A stretch of 64,000 nucleotides of DNA from Ligustrum vulgare (taxonomy: Eukaryota; Streptophyta; Magnoliopsida; Lamiales; Oleaceae): positions 56,061,092 through 56,125,091 of the forward strand of contig OY743182.1 of assembly GCA_963555705.1 (NCBI GenBank), given 5' to 3'. Numbering within the stretch: position 1 is the first letter of the stretch; the number at the start of each line of letters is the position of its first letter. Below, in pieces: positions 47,555 through 59,007 of this stretch. The notes beneath the pieces were generated by a model. That model did no database searches. It was not told the DNA's origin and saw only the letters and a program-made list of their open reading frames with translations. The translations under genes and the position numbers were made by a program.

Positions 47555-49931
47555 TGTAGAAACCCGAAAACTTTTATTATATTTTTTTTAGACGACTTAC
47601 TATCATGAGCCTAGCCCATGGACAAACATTATGTTTGGTCCACATAAGATAAATAAAGCCCAAAGCTAGTCCAAACAAGTTTATCATATGTTTTATTAAA
47701 TTATTTTAAAATATATATGATTTGAGTAAAATTTGTTTCAAATGATAAACTCTGAAAAAAAAAATTATATTTTTTTTAAATGTTTCAAATGTTGCACAAT
47801 TTATTTTATAGAAGGATACAATTTCATCTTTCAAAAGTATAAACAAAAATTGAGGGACTTATAAAGTTTATTTAGTCGTTTATATACTTTGTTAATTGAA
47901 AAGTTTAGGACTAAAGGTGCAATATACTATAATTTTACCCATTCTCTCTCCCTCTCCTCCTGGACGAAGTATATAGATACATATATACATAATATACACG
48001 TTCACAGTAAAATTGAAACCGAAATGCAAGGAAGATGAAATGAAAGAAATGATTAACACATTTACCCCATTTAATCACCTTTAAACACTCCATAAACCTC
48101 CACTTAAAACATCCCATTACACCATTTATAATGATCATATGAATGAGACCCGTTTCGTCTCTTCAAGGGGTAGAAATGGTTGTTTCAACTTCTTTCACCC
48201 ATTCACATTCCTTCCACTATAAAAGGAGTCTTCTAAGGTAGTGTACAAATTCCTTGGCTTCAAATATCACAAACCCACGAAAAAAATCTCATTTCTAGGA
48301 AGCTTAAAGTTCAAAGCAAGAAGGAGATCATATTTGTATAGCCGGTTCACCTTCGGAAGATACCATTCACCATCCAAGCTTTTATATCTAACACTTTTGA
48401 ATTGAGGTAGGTAGAGGTGCAAGTGGTTATTTCATTTTCAAGTTATGAAATTCTCAAATGTCATGAGAGTATGATACCTTCGGGTATGGTGCTTCGCCAC
48501 TACTATAGATGAAAGATCATTCTCCGGCTCTACATGTTATGATAATGCTATAGAAATTTGTATTTTTCCGAAATCTATCTACGTGCAATGGTATGAAACT
48601 ATATTTGAGTTTTATAAATTTGATAATGAAATGTACCTATGAATCTATTGAGTTTCGACTCATGGGTTAACTCCCTTCTACAGGTTGAATTTTTGGCATG
48701 GGGTCGTGGATTACAGATCGAACGATGGAGATGCGAGATGGTGTTAAGTGCCGGAGGTTTTCTTTAAAGACAATGAAACGAGTAATCTATATTTGGTTTT
48801 TAAATTGTTATGCATTAAGTTTAAGTATCTTGTCATGATAATGGATGTTTAAGTTGTTATTTTGAAAACATATATTTTATGTGGAATGTTTGTGCAACAT
48901 AAGGATTGGAATTTGGGGTAAAAGAAAAGATAAATAGTGTCGAAACAATTCTGTCCAGCCAACTTCGGGACATTACTGTTCATAGTACAGACCTCGGAAT
49001 GAAACTCCAAAGAAACAGTGACATCACTGAATTATCTTTCTATGAGCACAAAAATCACTTAATTTGGAGTTGTACAGAGGTTTGCACAAATTTTAAAAAG
49101 AGGCGTATGTCACAGTGTTCTTTCAGAGCTCCCAGCTTCTGTCCCTTGTTTCAAAACTTCATATTTTATTCATTACTTGGTGTTTTTGGATGAAAGAAAT
49201 TGGGTTTGATAAATTAATGAGTTAGCTATCATATAAACTTGGAATCAAGTCATTCCAAGGTATGTAGGAATTGTTATGTCACTTAAGTATAGGTGCACAG
49301 TTTAGTTTTCGACTAGAGTTGAAACGGTGTTTTGAAAATTGTTTTAGTACTACGCTCTCATTAACGAAAGCCAATTTTTGGATATGTTGTACATTAGTGA
49401 GTCTTTTATATACAATTAAAATTCATTGAAAAATAAAGTGGTTTACTATGTCAAATGATTTTTTACTTAATCATCAATGCTTGTAACAAAAAGAGAATAG
49501 GATTTGCCATTTCTTTTCTTTACATGAAGGTACTTGCAGCAACTCAAACCCATGTGAAAATTTCCATGCATTACGGTACTGTTCATATAATTCCAAAAAA
49601 AAAAAGTTTGCTTTTAAAATGAGGATGAATAGGTTTGATCTTGCACCTTGAGGTTAGATAGTGAACCTTTTACCACTTAGGCTATAACTACTTTGTGTAA
49701 TGTGATGCATTGACAAATTGATACATTTTCGTAATTAGACCAAAAGCAGTTTCCTTTGCATGAACTACACTTATTGAAATTTTTTTTAAAAAAAAATATA
49801 CCCATAAATTCTTATTGCAAAATATTTTCCGCAAAGTAAATTCATTAGTTTATTAATTGACTTCTAAGCTTACGGTCTATGATTTAGATGTTTTTGTGAT
49901 GTTTGAACCCACGCGGGTTTGGGGCGTTACA
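47555..49931 (+). repeat. 5' LTR of the Tekay-like element
   Basis: About 2377 bp, TGTAGAAACCCG...GGGGCGTTACA. The right end is fixed by the primer site three bases later; the left end could be two bases earlier. AT-rich, no gene; the frame at 48906-49193 has no domain. Confidence 0.8.
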
Positions 49932-49934
49932 ACA

Positions 49935-49948
49935 TGGTATCAGAGCAC
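49935..49948 (+). promoter_or_regulatory. Primer binding site (Met-tRNA type) of the Tekay-like element
   Basis: TGGTATCAGAGCAC, three bases after the LTR. Confidence 0.9.
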
Positions 49949-50181
49949 AGTTTTAGTCGATTCTGTAGACTTATATGTTTAAATATCTTATTTAAGTTCA
50001 TTGATTGTTGGAAGACGATGTTTTCTAAATGAAATAAATTCATGGATATTCATATTTTATTTTATAAATTCACGATACGTGTTAAATTGTTGATTGATAA
50101 CTTGATTTTCACATTTGTGTTACTTAAAAAAAAAAAAAAAAAAAATTCATGCACGAAAATTTATGAAGAGTACGGTATTCC

Positions 50182-50226
50182 ATGGCACCATCGCATCCAT
50201 CGTTGATCTCATCCTACGACCCAGGT
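50182..50226 (+). promoter_or_regulatory. Short leader ORF ending at a splice-donor-like site
   Basis: ATGGCACCATCGCATCC starts a 14-codon frame that runs into ACCCAG|GTATGT at 50224/50225, about 280 bp after the primer site. Similar sites occur in copy A (517/518) and the array (11999/12000, minus strand). It may be a leader intron donor; not proven. Confidence 0.4.
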
Positions 50227-50386
50227 ATGTCAAAATAAGAAAATTTAAATTTTGATTCTATAGTTATGATTTTTATGTTACGATACATTCTCGTATTTTA
50301 TGAATGTCATATGTACAAAAAAAAAAAAAAAGAATGATGTTTTAAATGGTATGTATTGTGCTAGAAACTAAAATTATGAGAGACGG

Positions 50387-50764
50387 ATGGGAAGGAGAAA
50401 TCAAAGTTCTAGGAGAAGAAATGAGGTTAGCCAACAAGAGAGAGATATTCGAGCTTATGTAGACTTTGAGGTAGACGAATCCTTAGATTTGGAAAGTCAT
50501 ATTCGAAGCGTGCATGAACATTGGCTACAAGCAAGTGATGCAGGTTACATGATTAGCGATCGAAAAGCTATAAGCTACTTACTAGAAACTCTTGCTCCTC
50601 GCCAGAAATGTATTGGAAAACAAATAAAAGAAAGCATGCTATCTCAAATTTTAGAAGGTGAACCTAAGGAACTTGACTTTGTAGACTTTTGCAATGCCTA
50701 CATCCAAAATTGGGAAACAATCGTTGGTCATGTTATGTCTCATTCGGGACTAGAGTCGCAATGA
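50387..50764 (+). CDS. N-terminal frame of the Tekay-like element (unknown function)
   Basis: 125 codons, basic at the start (MGRRNQSSRRRNE), then LDLESHIRSVHEHWLQ and LLETLAPRQK. It precedes the recognisable gag in the same direction and may be its N-terminal extension. I do not recognise a domain. A near-identical piece (two differences in about 83 bp) is at 63918-64000, so the frame belongs to a repeated family. Confidence 0.5.
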   Translation: MGRRNQSSRRRNEVSQQERDIRAYVDFEVDESLDLESHIRSVHEHWLQASDAGYMISDRKAISYLLETLAPRQKCIGKQIKESMLSQILEGEPKELDFVDFCNAYIQNWETIVGHVMSHSGLESQ

Positions 50765-51015
50765 CTTCAGATAACGAAGTTACACAGCCAGTCGGGGAAA
50801 TACTAATGAGTATGAAGTTACACAGTCAGTTGGGGCAAATGCTAATGAAGAGGAAGAGGAAGAGGAAGACCCGGAGGAGGACCCGAAAGAAGACTAGGAG
50901 TAGAACGATTAAAGGATATGGTAAATATTTCCTGTTTAATTTGAGAAAATTATGATGATAATAAAGTTATTGTATTTCTTTCCCTATTTGAAGAATGTTG
51001 GAAAAAAAATAATAT
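50765..51015 (+). other. Acid/basic low-complexity spacer before gag
   Basis: Repeated GATGAAGTTACACAGTCAGT-like phrases and AGGAAGAGGAAGAG. The frame shifts relative to its neighbours. Confidence 0.5.
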
Positions 51016-51523
51016 GTGATCAAGTTGTTAAAGACTCACTTCTCCCTTTTCATTATAAGTATTATGGTATTGATATTTAACAAAAGATATCATTTCCTAG
51101 GAAATAGCCCAAGCAAGTCAAAACTACCAATTCCTAATGCCCCATTGCCTCACACATCAATCTTGGAGTTGTTTTGCCGACATAAGCCTCCTACCTTCGA
51201 TGGAGCATCAGGTCCACTAGTAGTTGAGGAATGGCTTCTCAAGTTGGAACGTATCTTTTGGTTAATAGCATCCACTGATGCTCAAAAGGTCCAGTGTGTA
51301 GAGTTTATGTTTACGGGCAATGCAAGTCATTGGTGGGATTTAATGTCCCGAACTAGGACCAAAGAGCAGCAACAAGCCCTAACGTGGGACTAATTCAAGG
51401 AGGAAGTGATTGAAAAGTATTTTCCTCAATCACTAAGGGATTTCAAGGAGAACGAATTTCTTCAGCTCAAGCAGCGTGGCATGTCCCTAACGGACTATGA
51501 GTGAAAGTTTTACCAACTATCAC
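51016..51523 (+). pseudogene. Ty3-type gag fragment of the Tekay-like element
   Basis: Reads FCRHKPPTFDGASGPLVVEE, GNASHWWDL and, after an in-frame TAA (51391-51393), FKEEVIEKYFPQSLRDFKEN and QLKQRGMSLTDYE. This is the retrotransposon gag (PF03732) pattern. A second stop (TGA, 51501-51503) follows, and the frame is cut at 51523 by the Tat LTR. Confidence 0.85.
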
Positions 51524-52207
51524 TGTTGAGATCGCACCCAAAATATGGCACATTGGGCCGACAGTGAAGGCCTAACGAGGGTCAATTGGACTTCCACCCA
51601 TGATCAAAGTTTTAGATATCTCCTTAGACTAATGGCCGAGGTGGAAAGGCAGAGGAGCCCCTCCAGCCGAACTGGTTTGTGTCTAGCTGAGGTGCTTCAT
51701 GCTTTGCCGAGGTGTTTACGGTAGTGCCTCGGATGTAAGGACGGGACAAGGCATGAAGTCAGAGATGGGACACCGCCTTTACCAAGATGTGACCGGCGCC
51801 CATCACCTACAAAATGTAGCAATGATTACAGTAAAAAAGCAAGGTTGTCACCTCCAAGAGCTAGGGTGAAGACAAGTGCAAAGTATGCCACGTGTCATGA
51901 TCCGAAACAGCTGGTTCCTCTATAAATATGGTACACCTCTGGCCTGATAAAGGGTTAGCAATTTCATACTCCTAAAAAAAGATATTTCTCTCACTCCCTT
52001 TTCTCTTTTTTACGCACTTATATTTCCCGCACTCAAATTATATTTGTTGAACATGGCCGCTAACTTTGGCATCGGAGTGCAAATGGGAGTCATCTCGGCC
52101 CCCTTTGCAAGCTGATTGTTTGTCACAGTGCATAGGAGATCCACGTGTTCAAGAGGGAGGAGCTGAGACATGTTGGTTCAAGATCCAGCCGGATTTTGTG
52201 GTCAACA
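51524..52207 (+). repeat. 5' LTR of the plus-strand Tat element
   Basis: 684 bp, TGTTGAGATCGC...TGTGGTCAACA. Its right part is homologous to the minus-strand Tat LTR at 43263-43946; its left part is more diverged. A TATAAATA box lies near 51923. Confidence 0.85.
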
Positions 52208-52209
52208 TT

Positions 52210-52227
52210 TGGCGCCGTCTGTGGGAA
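52210..52227 (+). promoter_or_regulatory. Primer binding site of the Tat element
   Basis: TGGCGCCGTCTGTGGGAA, two bases after the LTR; this form is common in Tat-lineage elements. Confidence 0.9.
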
Positions 52228-52324
52228 ACCATACTGCTAACCAAGAAAACGTATGGTGAAAAGCCATGCTTAGAAAGGAAATCCTGAAAAAGGACGAGTC
52301 ACCTCTTGCCAAAGAGTAGAGAAC

Positions 52325-52545
52325 AGGAAAAGTTTTGAAACATAAGTTGGGTAACTTTGAAAAAGGTAGAAAACTTTGAAACATAAGTTGGGTAACCTTG
52401 AAAAAGGTAGAAAAATTTGAAACATAAGTTGGGTAACCTTGAAAAAGGCATATAACTTTGAAATATAAGCTTAACAACCTTGAAAAAGGCTTAAAAATTT
52501 GAAATACAAGTTTGTTAACCTTGAAAAAGGCTCGAAGCATTGAGA
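52325..52545 (+). repeat. About 43-bp tandem repeat in the Tat leader, five copies
   Basis: Each unit carries TTTGAAACATAAGTTGGGTA or a variant and ACCTTGAAAAAGG. The last two copies are more diverged. It lies between the primer site and gag. Confidence 0.9.
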
Positions 52546-52599
52546 CAGAAGTCCATCTATCCTTGAAAGATAAACCAAAGCCAAGAAATTTCCCTGAAC

Positions 52600-54297
52600 A
52601 TGAACGAAAGCGATGGCGATATTAACTCCCGTAGGGGAAGAAATGGCCAGCACAGTGAGGAGGAGGTTCCTCAAGGGCCTCATGAGAACGCCAATGAGGG
52701 GCTGGCACAACCTAAACCATCACGCCGGCACCGTAATCGCCGCATGTTGCGAGACATGACTCGCATGGCGGCCCAAATGCTGGAAATGCAGAAGAGCCAG
52801 ATAGAACAGACTACTGCGATGAATGCCTACATGGCTAGAGGGTATGTCGTGAATGAGCCCATGATGCCTCCGCAATACCCACAGCCACAGTACTCACCAT
52901 CCGAGGCGGCCACTGCCTCGTATTATTATCAAGATCCACAGGCATATGCCGGGGTGGAATCCGAGCCCTTCTACGAGGAAGGCCCTGAGCATGAAGCACA
53001 TGAATAACAAGACCAACTCCCAGCTAGACATAGGGAGGTCTCGCCCACAAAATCTGGAAGTGTCTTCAGTCAGATAGGAGGGTTATTCAGAGGCAGAAAA
53101 GGGTGTCGGAACAATGCAGCTGAGCCTAGAAATAGGCGGGAGCGACGCGCTGAAGAAGCCTTGTCACAGAGTCAAATGCATAGAGACCAACATGGTACGG
53201 GGGGAGAAAGGTTCACTCCCACGCATGAGCCTAGGAATAGGTAGGAAAGGAGAGCTGAAGCAGTTCGGACCAAGTCCCGTAACGAGTTATCGACCCATGA
53301 AAGGCCAAACTACAGCCGCGTTCTGCCCACACAAAGGCAAGAGTACGCTCCGCCACCTTATGACCAATACCATAACCCGATGTATTCCGGTCATGACGAG
53401 AGCAGTGAACTGCCCTCATACGAGCTGGATGACGAAGAGGAAATAAGTCCCTTCACGGAGGGCCTTCGTAGGTGCCCAGTGCCTCATGACTTCGAAATGC
53501 CACAAATAGCAAAATATTCTGGCCTAGGTGACCCTGATGATCACCTGTTAAACTACCGCGCTAGCATGGAAATAGCCGGAGCCACTCCGGAACTGAAATG
53601 CAAAGCCTTTGCTTTAACCCTTTAGGGAAGTGCGATACGATGGTACAAAAAACTCCTCCCCTGGTAGCATCCACAGTTGGAGAGATCTGAAAATGGCCTT
53701 AAAAAATGGCTTTGTTTCCTCCAGGCTTGGCCAGCTCCCACTCCAACGCCTTCAGGATCTAAGGTAGGGAAGAGATGAATTCCTGAAAAGCTACCTGGCT
53801 CGGTTAACTGAAGAGATGCACATTTGTGAAAATATCAATGAGGCGGAGATGTTTTTCGCTTTAAAAGGGGGGCTAGATATGACGAGCATGTTTTGGAGGG
53901 ATGTCCGAAGCAGGAAACCAAGGGATTACAAAGCTCTGGTAGACCTGATGAAGGAGGAGATTGTATCGGAAGAAATGGCTAGGTCCAGAGACAACCACCC
54001 CCAAGGGAGATACAACCTTGGGTATTCCAATGAAGCAAGCCTCAAGAAAGGAGGAAACAAGGATAGGATCGGCGGTAACCGAGGTGGAGGGACGCGTCCG
54101 TTTTCGGGGACAGGGTTTAGCTATGCAGCGGAAATCACGGAAGCTATCCTCTACTTGCACTCCAACACTCCTTCTCAGAATCCTCCCACGGCTCAAGGAA
54201 GGATGGAAAGTAGCTGAAGTGGAAAACAGCCCATGATTAGGGCTTACTGCGCCTACCACAGATATTAGGTCATGCGACAGAAGATTGTAGGGAAATC
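52600..54297 (+). pseudogene. Tat gag, broken frame
   Basis: Starts MNESDGDINSRRGRNGQ; 52600-53007 is open and rich in M, Q and P. It then shifts frame. The core matrix/capsid block FTEGLRRCPVPHDFEMPQIA and YSGLGDPDDHL (53440-53540) is followed by TAG at 53623-53625, GSAIRWYKKLLPW, and FFALKGGLDMTSMFW (53850). A zinc-knuckle-like C-x2-H...H-x4-C stretch lies near 54245-54295. Gag would form the particle; this copy cannot make it whole. Confidence 0.85.
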
Positions 54298-54597
54298 CAC
54301 ATGTTAGTGGACCAAAAGGCACAGGGGAGAAGGGGAAGTGACTTCTTCCCCGAGAAAGCTGACGGGAAAGCTCCGTGGAAAAATTTAACTAAAGAGAGGA
54401 TTGACAATCGTCAGAGAGATAGGAACAAGGGCAAGGATACCGCCTCGGCACATGCTAAAGATACACGGGAGCCACCTATGCCTGTGGCCGACCTTCCTGT
54501 CCGTGAAATTGATACAATATTGGGAGGCCCCCACCCAGGCGGGAGCACCAACAACTCTTAAAAGAGGTATATCAGAGAAACCAAGTAGCCCGCCAAC

Positions 54598-55180
54598 GTG
54601 AATTACCATATCCATTCACATCCTATTGGGATGCCTCGGACAGAATCTATCACATTCACCCAAGACGATGACATTGGAGTGCACTTCCCACACAACGATG
54701 CATTGGTTATCAGGGTAGTGGTGGCTCGGAATGGGTTATCACGGATGATGGTGCCCGGTAAATGTGATTTACGAGGTAACTTTCGATAAAATGGGGATCA
54801 GCACTCCACTCATTCCAGTCCCGGATCCAATATACGGATTCACGGGGGACAGCATAACCCCCAGAGGATCTATGACCCTTATGACTGAAGTAGGGCAAGC
54901 ACCAACTCTCTCCAGAATCCCTATGGAATTCTTGGTGGTTGAAAAAATCTCCTCCTATCATGGTTCAATTGGGAGGCCATGTCTAATTGACTTGGGAGAT
55001 GCAACGCATACAAAATACATTTGTATGAAATTCCCCACGAAGCATGGTGTTGCCACTGTAAAGGGGAGTAAAACCAAATCACGGGCCAGTTACACAAATG
55101 TAATCCGAAAATTTCAGGACCGAAGCTTGAACATGATTAGCGATGTGGCAATGGTAGAGGCCGCTCCAGACCCTGAATAA
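54598..55180 (+). pseudogene. Tat aspartic protease region, catalytic motif lost
   Basis: Reads ITFTQDDDIGVHFPHNDALV, then RMMV, then IYEVTFDKMGIS, DPIYGFTGD and PMEFLVVEKISSYHGSIGRP. Between RMMV and IYEV the family has the D-x-G-S active site; here a short deletion near 54755 removes it and shifts the frame. The protein would be inactive. Confidence 0.8.
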
Positions 55181-55333
55181 CTGGGTGGAGAACCCTCAGA
55201 AGTTGAGGATGTTTCAATGACGCCGGAAGAAGATCTGGCAGATCTGGACCCACGGATGGCAGGGAGTAGCTGCTCCACTCCGGCTGAAAGGTTATAATGC
55301 TTTGGTGTAGATCCACTTGATCCAATCAAGGAA

Positions 55334-56095
55334 TTGCAGATCGGATTGGACTCGCCAATTGAATGTAAAAATCAATTGAAGAGCTTCTTACTTGAAAACC
55401 TCGATGTATTCGCTTGGAAGCATGGTGACATGATTGGGATCGATCCTAAAGAGGCCTTTCATAAACTCCAACTTGATCCCCAAAGTCCTGGACATAGGCA
55501 AAAGAGAAGACCTATGAGTTCTGACAAGGATGAGGCCTTGAAAGACGAGGTCACGAAGCTATTGATAAATGGCTTCATCAGAGAGTCCGTCTACCCGAAG
55601 TGGGTATCAAACCCTGTTTTGGTACCGAAGCACAATGGGAAACTGAGGGTATGTATTGATTTCTCAAACTTGAACCAGGCATGTCCCAAAGACAATTTTC
55701 CACTACCCCGGATTGATCAATTAGCTGACTCCACCGCTGGGCATGAGATACTGAGCTTCATGGACGCCTACTCCGGGTACAATCAAATCCCCATGAATGA
55801 ATTAGATGAGGAGCATACCTCGTTTGTTACAGATAGGGGACTCTACTGTTACAAAGCTATGCCATTTGACTTGAAAAATGCTGGAGCTACCTACCAAAGG
55901 CTGATAAATCGCATGTTTTCAGAACAATTGGGGAACACTATGGAGGTATATGTTGATGACGTGTTGGTCAAAAGCATGGTCGCCACGGATCATATCCGCC
56001 ATTTGTCAGAGGCCTTCGGTGTTTTGAGGAAATATCGAATGAAGCTCAACCCAGCGAAGTGCGTTTTTGAGGTAGCATCGGGAAAATTCCTCTGA
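55334..56095 (+). pseudogene. Tat reverse transcriptase domain
   Basis: 254-codon frame with LRVCIDFSNLNQACPKDNFP, FMDAYSGYNQIPM and the catalytic YVDD (55949-55960, EVYVDDVLVKS). It ends at TGA 56093-56095 inside GKFL*FMVNKRGIEANP, probably GGA to TGA, so RT and RNase H are separated. Core catalytic residues are kept. Confidence 0.9.
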
Positions 56096-56098
56096 TTC

Positions 56099-57020
56099 AT
56101 GGTGAATAAAAGAGGGATCGAAGCCAATCCCGACAAAATCAATGCCTTGTTAAACATGCAATCACCTCAGAATCCAAAAGAAGTGCAAATCTTAACGGGG
56201 AGAATTGCGGCCCTAAATCGGTTCTTTTCCAAGTCCACTGACAAATGCTTGCCGTCCTTTAAGGTCTTGAAGGGAGGGAAGCGGTTTCATTTGACGCCGG
56301 AATGTGAACGTACTTTTGCAGATCTGAAAGCATTCTTGGGACGGGCCCCATTACTATCGAAACCAAAGGTTGGCGAACCCCTCTACTTGTATTTGGTCGT
56401 ATCAAAAGAGGCGGTTATCTCGGTATTAATTAGAGAGGAGGATGGGAATCAATTCCAAGTATATTATGTGAGCAAAGCCATGCTGGATGCTGAGACACGT
56501 TACCCAGATATGGAAAAACTTGCTCTCTCGTTGGTCATAGCCTCTCGCAAACTTCGTCCCTACTTTCAGTCACACTCCATACGTGTGCTCACAAACTTTC
56601 CTATGAGACAGGTGTGGCAAAAACCAGATGTCTCAGAGAGGTTAATGAAATGGGCGATTGAAATCAGCTAGTTCGACCTACATTATGAGCCTCGGACCGC
56701 TGTAAAGGGTCAAGCACTGGCGAATTTCATAGTCGAATTCACGCATCCACCGGAGGTTGAGATGATTGATAACACGGATGACAGCCTAGAGTGGATGTTG
56801 TTCGTTGATGGGTCCTCGGTTGAGGGGCGATCCGGTGCAGGTATAGTGCTAATAAGCCAGAGGGATTCAAACTACACAGTGCGATCCGCTTTGATTTTAA
56901 AGCCTCAAACAATGTTGATGAATACGAGGCATTATTAGCTGGGCTAAGACTTGCGAAAGCTTTGAAGATTAAGTCCATAGTGGTGAATAGTGATTCGCAG
57001 ATCGTTGTGAGCCAGATTTA
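56099..57020 (+). pseudogene. Tat RNase H plus second (archaeal-type) RNase H
   Basis: Connection and first RNase H: FSKSTDKCLPSFKVLK, TPECERTFADLKAFL, PLYLYLVVSKEAVISVLI, YPDMEKLALSLVIASRKLRP. After TAG (56669-56671) a second RNase H follows: WMLFVDGSSVEGRSGAGIVL, a frame change near 56885, then ASNNVDEYEALLAGLRLA and NSDSQIVVSQI. Two RNase H domains in a row define the Tat lineage. Confidence 0.85.
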
Positions 57021-57049
57021 ATGGACAATTTTCTGCCAAAGAACCAGCT

Positions 57050-58502
57050 ATGGTCGCCTACTTGAAGAAAGTAAGAGATTTGGCAGTGTACTACGGAAAG
57101 ATAGAGTTACAGCATATTCCCAGAACAGAGAATTCCAACGTCGATGCTTTGCCCAAACTAGCAAGTAGCAGTGATTCAAAGTTCCACAATCTGATCCCAG
57201 TTGAGCACATCCTGACCTCTTCTATTGAGCCGGGACCAGAGATTTTGGCGATAGAAGAGGAGGAATCCTGGATGAATCCCTTGATAGCGTATTTGAAAAA
57301 TCAGACAGTACCAAACGGCCGGAAGCAGCTCGGAAGTTGCAAAGATACGCTGCGAATTTCGTACTCTTGGACGACCTACTTTATAAATGGAGTTACACCT
57401 CCCCTTTACTGAGATGTGTGGGGCCAGAGGAAGGACGGTATGTAATGAGAGAAATCCATGAGGGCATATGTGGCAATCATGCCGGGGCATTATCACTAGC
57501 TCAGAAAGCCCTCAAACAAGGATATTTTTGGCCTACTGTGCGAAAGGATTCCCATGACTTCATGCGCAAGTGTGATAAATTCCAAAGACACGCAACCATA
57601 ACACATCAGCTGCATCACAAGCAAACTGTGGTGACTAGCCCTTGGCCTTTTGCAAAGTGGGGAGTTGATATTATCGGTCCTATGCCTAGGGGCACTGGTA
57701 ACAATTGCTTTGCGATAGTGGCAATTGATTACTTCACCAAGTGGTTCGAAGCGGAACCTTTGATGAGAATTACCAAGGCCAACACCACCAAGTTCATTTG
57801 GAAGAATATCATATGCCGGTTCGGAATACCACACTCGCTGGTTAGTGACAATGCGAAACAGTTCAAAAATAGAAGCGTCGATGAGTTATGCGATGATTTG
57901 GGAGTTATGAAGCTGTTTTCATCTCCACATCACCCACAGGCCAACGGACAGGTCGAAGCTGTGAACATGACCATAAAAATACCCTGAAAAGGAAGTTGGA
58001 ATCCAAAAAGGGCGCATGGGTAGATGAACTCCCACAAGTACTATGGGCCCTTCGAACCACCTCGCACACCGCTACTGGTGAAACACCTTTCTCATTGGCA
58101 TATGGAGCCGAGGCGGTATGCCCCATTGAATTTGGGATCCCTTCGCTTCGTCAAATTCATTACGACGAAGTGAGGAACGAATAAGCACAAAGGGCCAGTT
58201 TAGATTTCCTCATGGAAAAACGGAGTGATTCCCAAGTGATGATGGCCATATACCAGAAAAAGATGGCTCGATATTACAACAAAAGAGTGAAAATTCGACG
58301 CTTTAATGTTGGGGACTTAGTCCTAAAAAAGGTTCTTCCTTCAACTCAAGAACCAGGAATAGGGACTTTAGGTCCTAACTGGGAAGGCCCTTACAAAGTC
58401 TTTGCTGAAGTGGTACCCGGAACGTACATAATTGAGGACTTATCCGGGGTACCTTTATGTAATCCTTGGAACACGGATCATCTTCGTCGCTATTTTCAAT
58501 GA
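57050..58502 (+). pseudogene. Tat integrase, broken frame
   Basis: 57050-57412 carries the linker (LQHIPRTENSNVDALPKLAS). 57337-57987 holds the zinc region (EIHEGICGNHAG...MRKCDKFQRHA; the usual second Cys of CDKCQ is Phe) and core motifs GVDIIGPMP, VSDNAKQF and PQANGQVEAVN. A frame shift near 57985 leads to ESKKGAWVDELPQVLWALRT and PFSLAYGAEAVCPIE. The C-terminal part ends VGDLVLKKV...GPNWEGPYKV...WNTDHLRRYFQ at 58502. Confidence 0.9.
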
Positions 58503-58856
58503 ATGGTTGCAGCATTATCATATGATTTTATAAAATCGTAAGTGAGTTACGTTGAGGATTACACCAGTTACTAATTAGATAAACATAATAGATTAACACA
58601 AATTCCAAGATTATTCTGGTTATAACACCATACGTATACGCCATGCATGAAGTTTATTAAAAACAAGGGACTCTTACAAGCCTACGCTACGGTCACTACA
58701 TAAGGATTGGGAGAGTTAGTACAACCAAAGGGAGTTCATACAAAATTGTGTATACAAATCTTACAAAGTGTGACTTAGATACGTTCAAATGTTTGTCAAA
58801 ATCAGATCTAACTGGTAAACATGAATGCCTCAAACCACTCAGATCTGAGGGACTAT

Positions 58857-58954
58857 ACTCATTCACCATGCAATACGTTTAAAAGACATTTGCGTTTGGA
58901 AGCATTCACCATGCAATACGTTTAAAAGGCATTTACGTTTGGAAGCATTCAAAT
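58857..58954 (+). repeat. Two tandem copies of a roughly 50-bp unit
   Basis: CATTCACCATGCAATACGTT plus TAAAAG(A/G)CATTT(G/A)CGTTTGG, copies at about 58859 and 58905. Confidence 0.9.
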
Positions 58955-59007
58955 TTAACCAAATGTTGTCATATAAACTAAAACTCTTGGTCAGAATCAG
59001 ACCTAAC

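Larger units (their letters stand above)
47555..51523 (+). mobile_element. Tekay/Del-like Ty3 retrotransposon, 5' part (interrupted by a Tat element)
   Basis: 5' LTR, Met-tRNA primer site, an N-terminal frame and a decayed gag. The body after 51523 is replaced by the plus-strand Tat element. The assignment to a chromovirus-like clade rests on the gag pattern and long LTR and is tentative. Confidence 0.7.
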
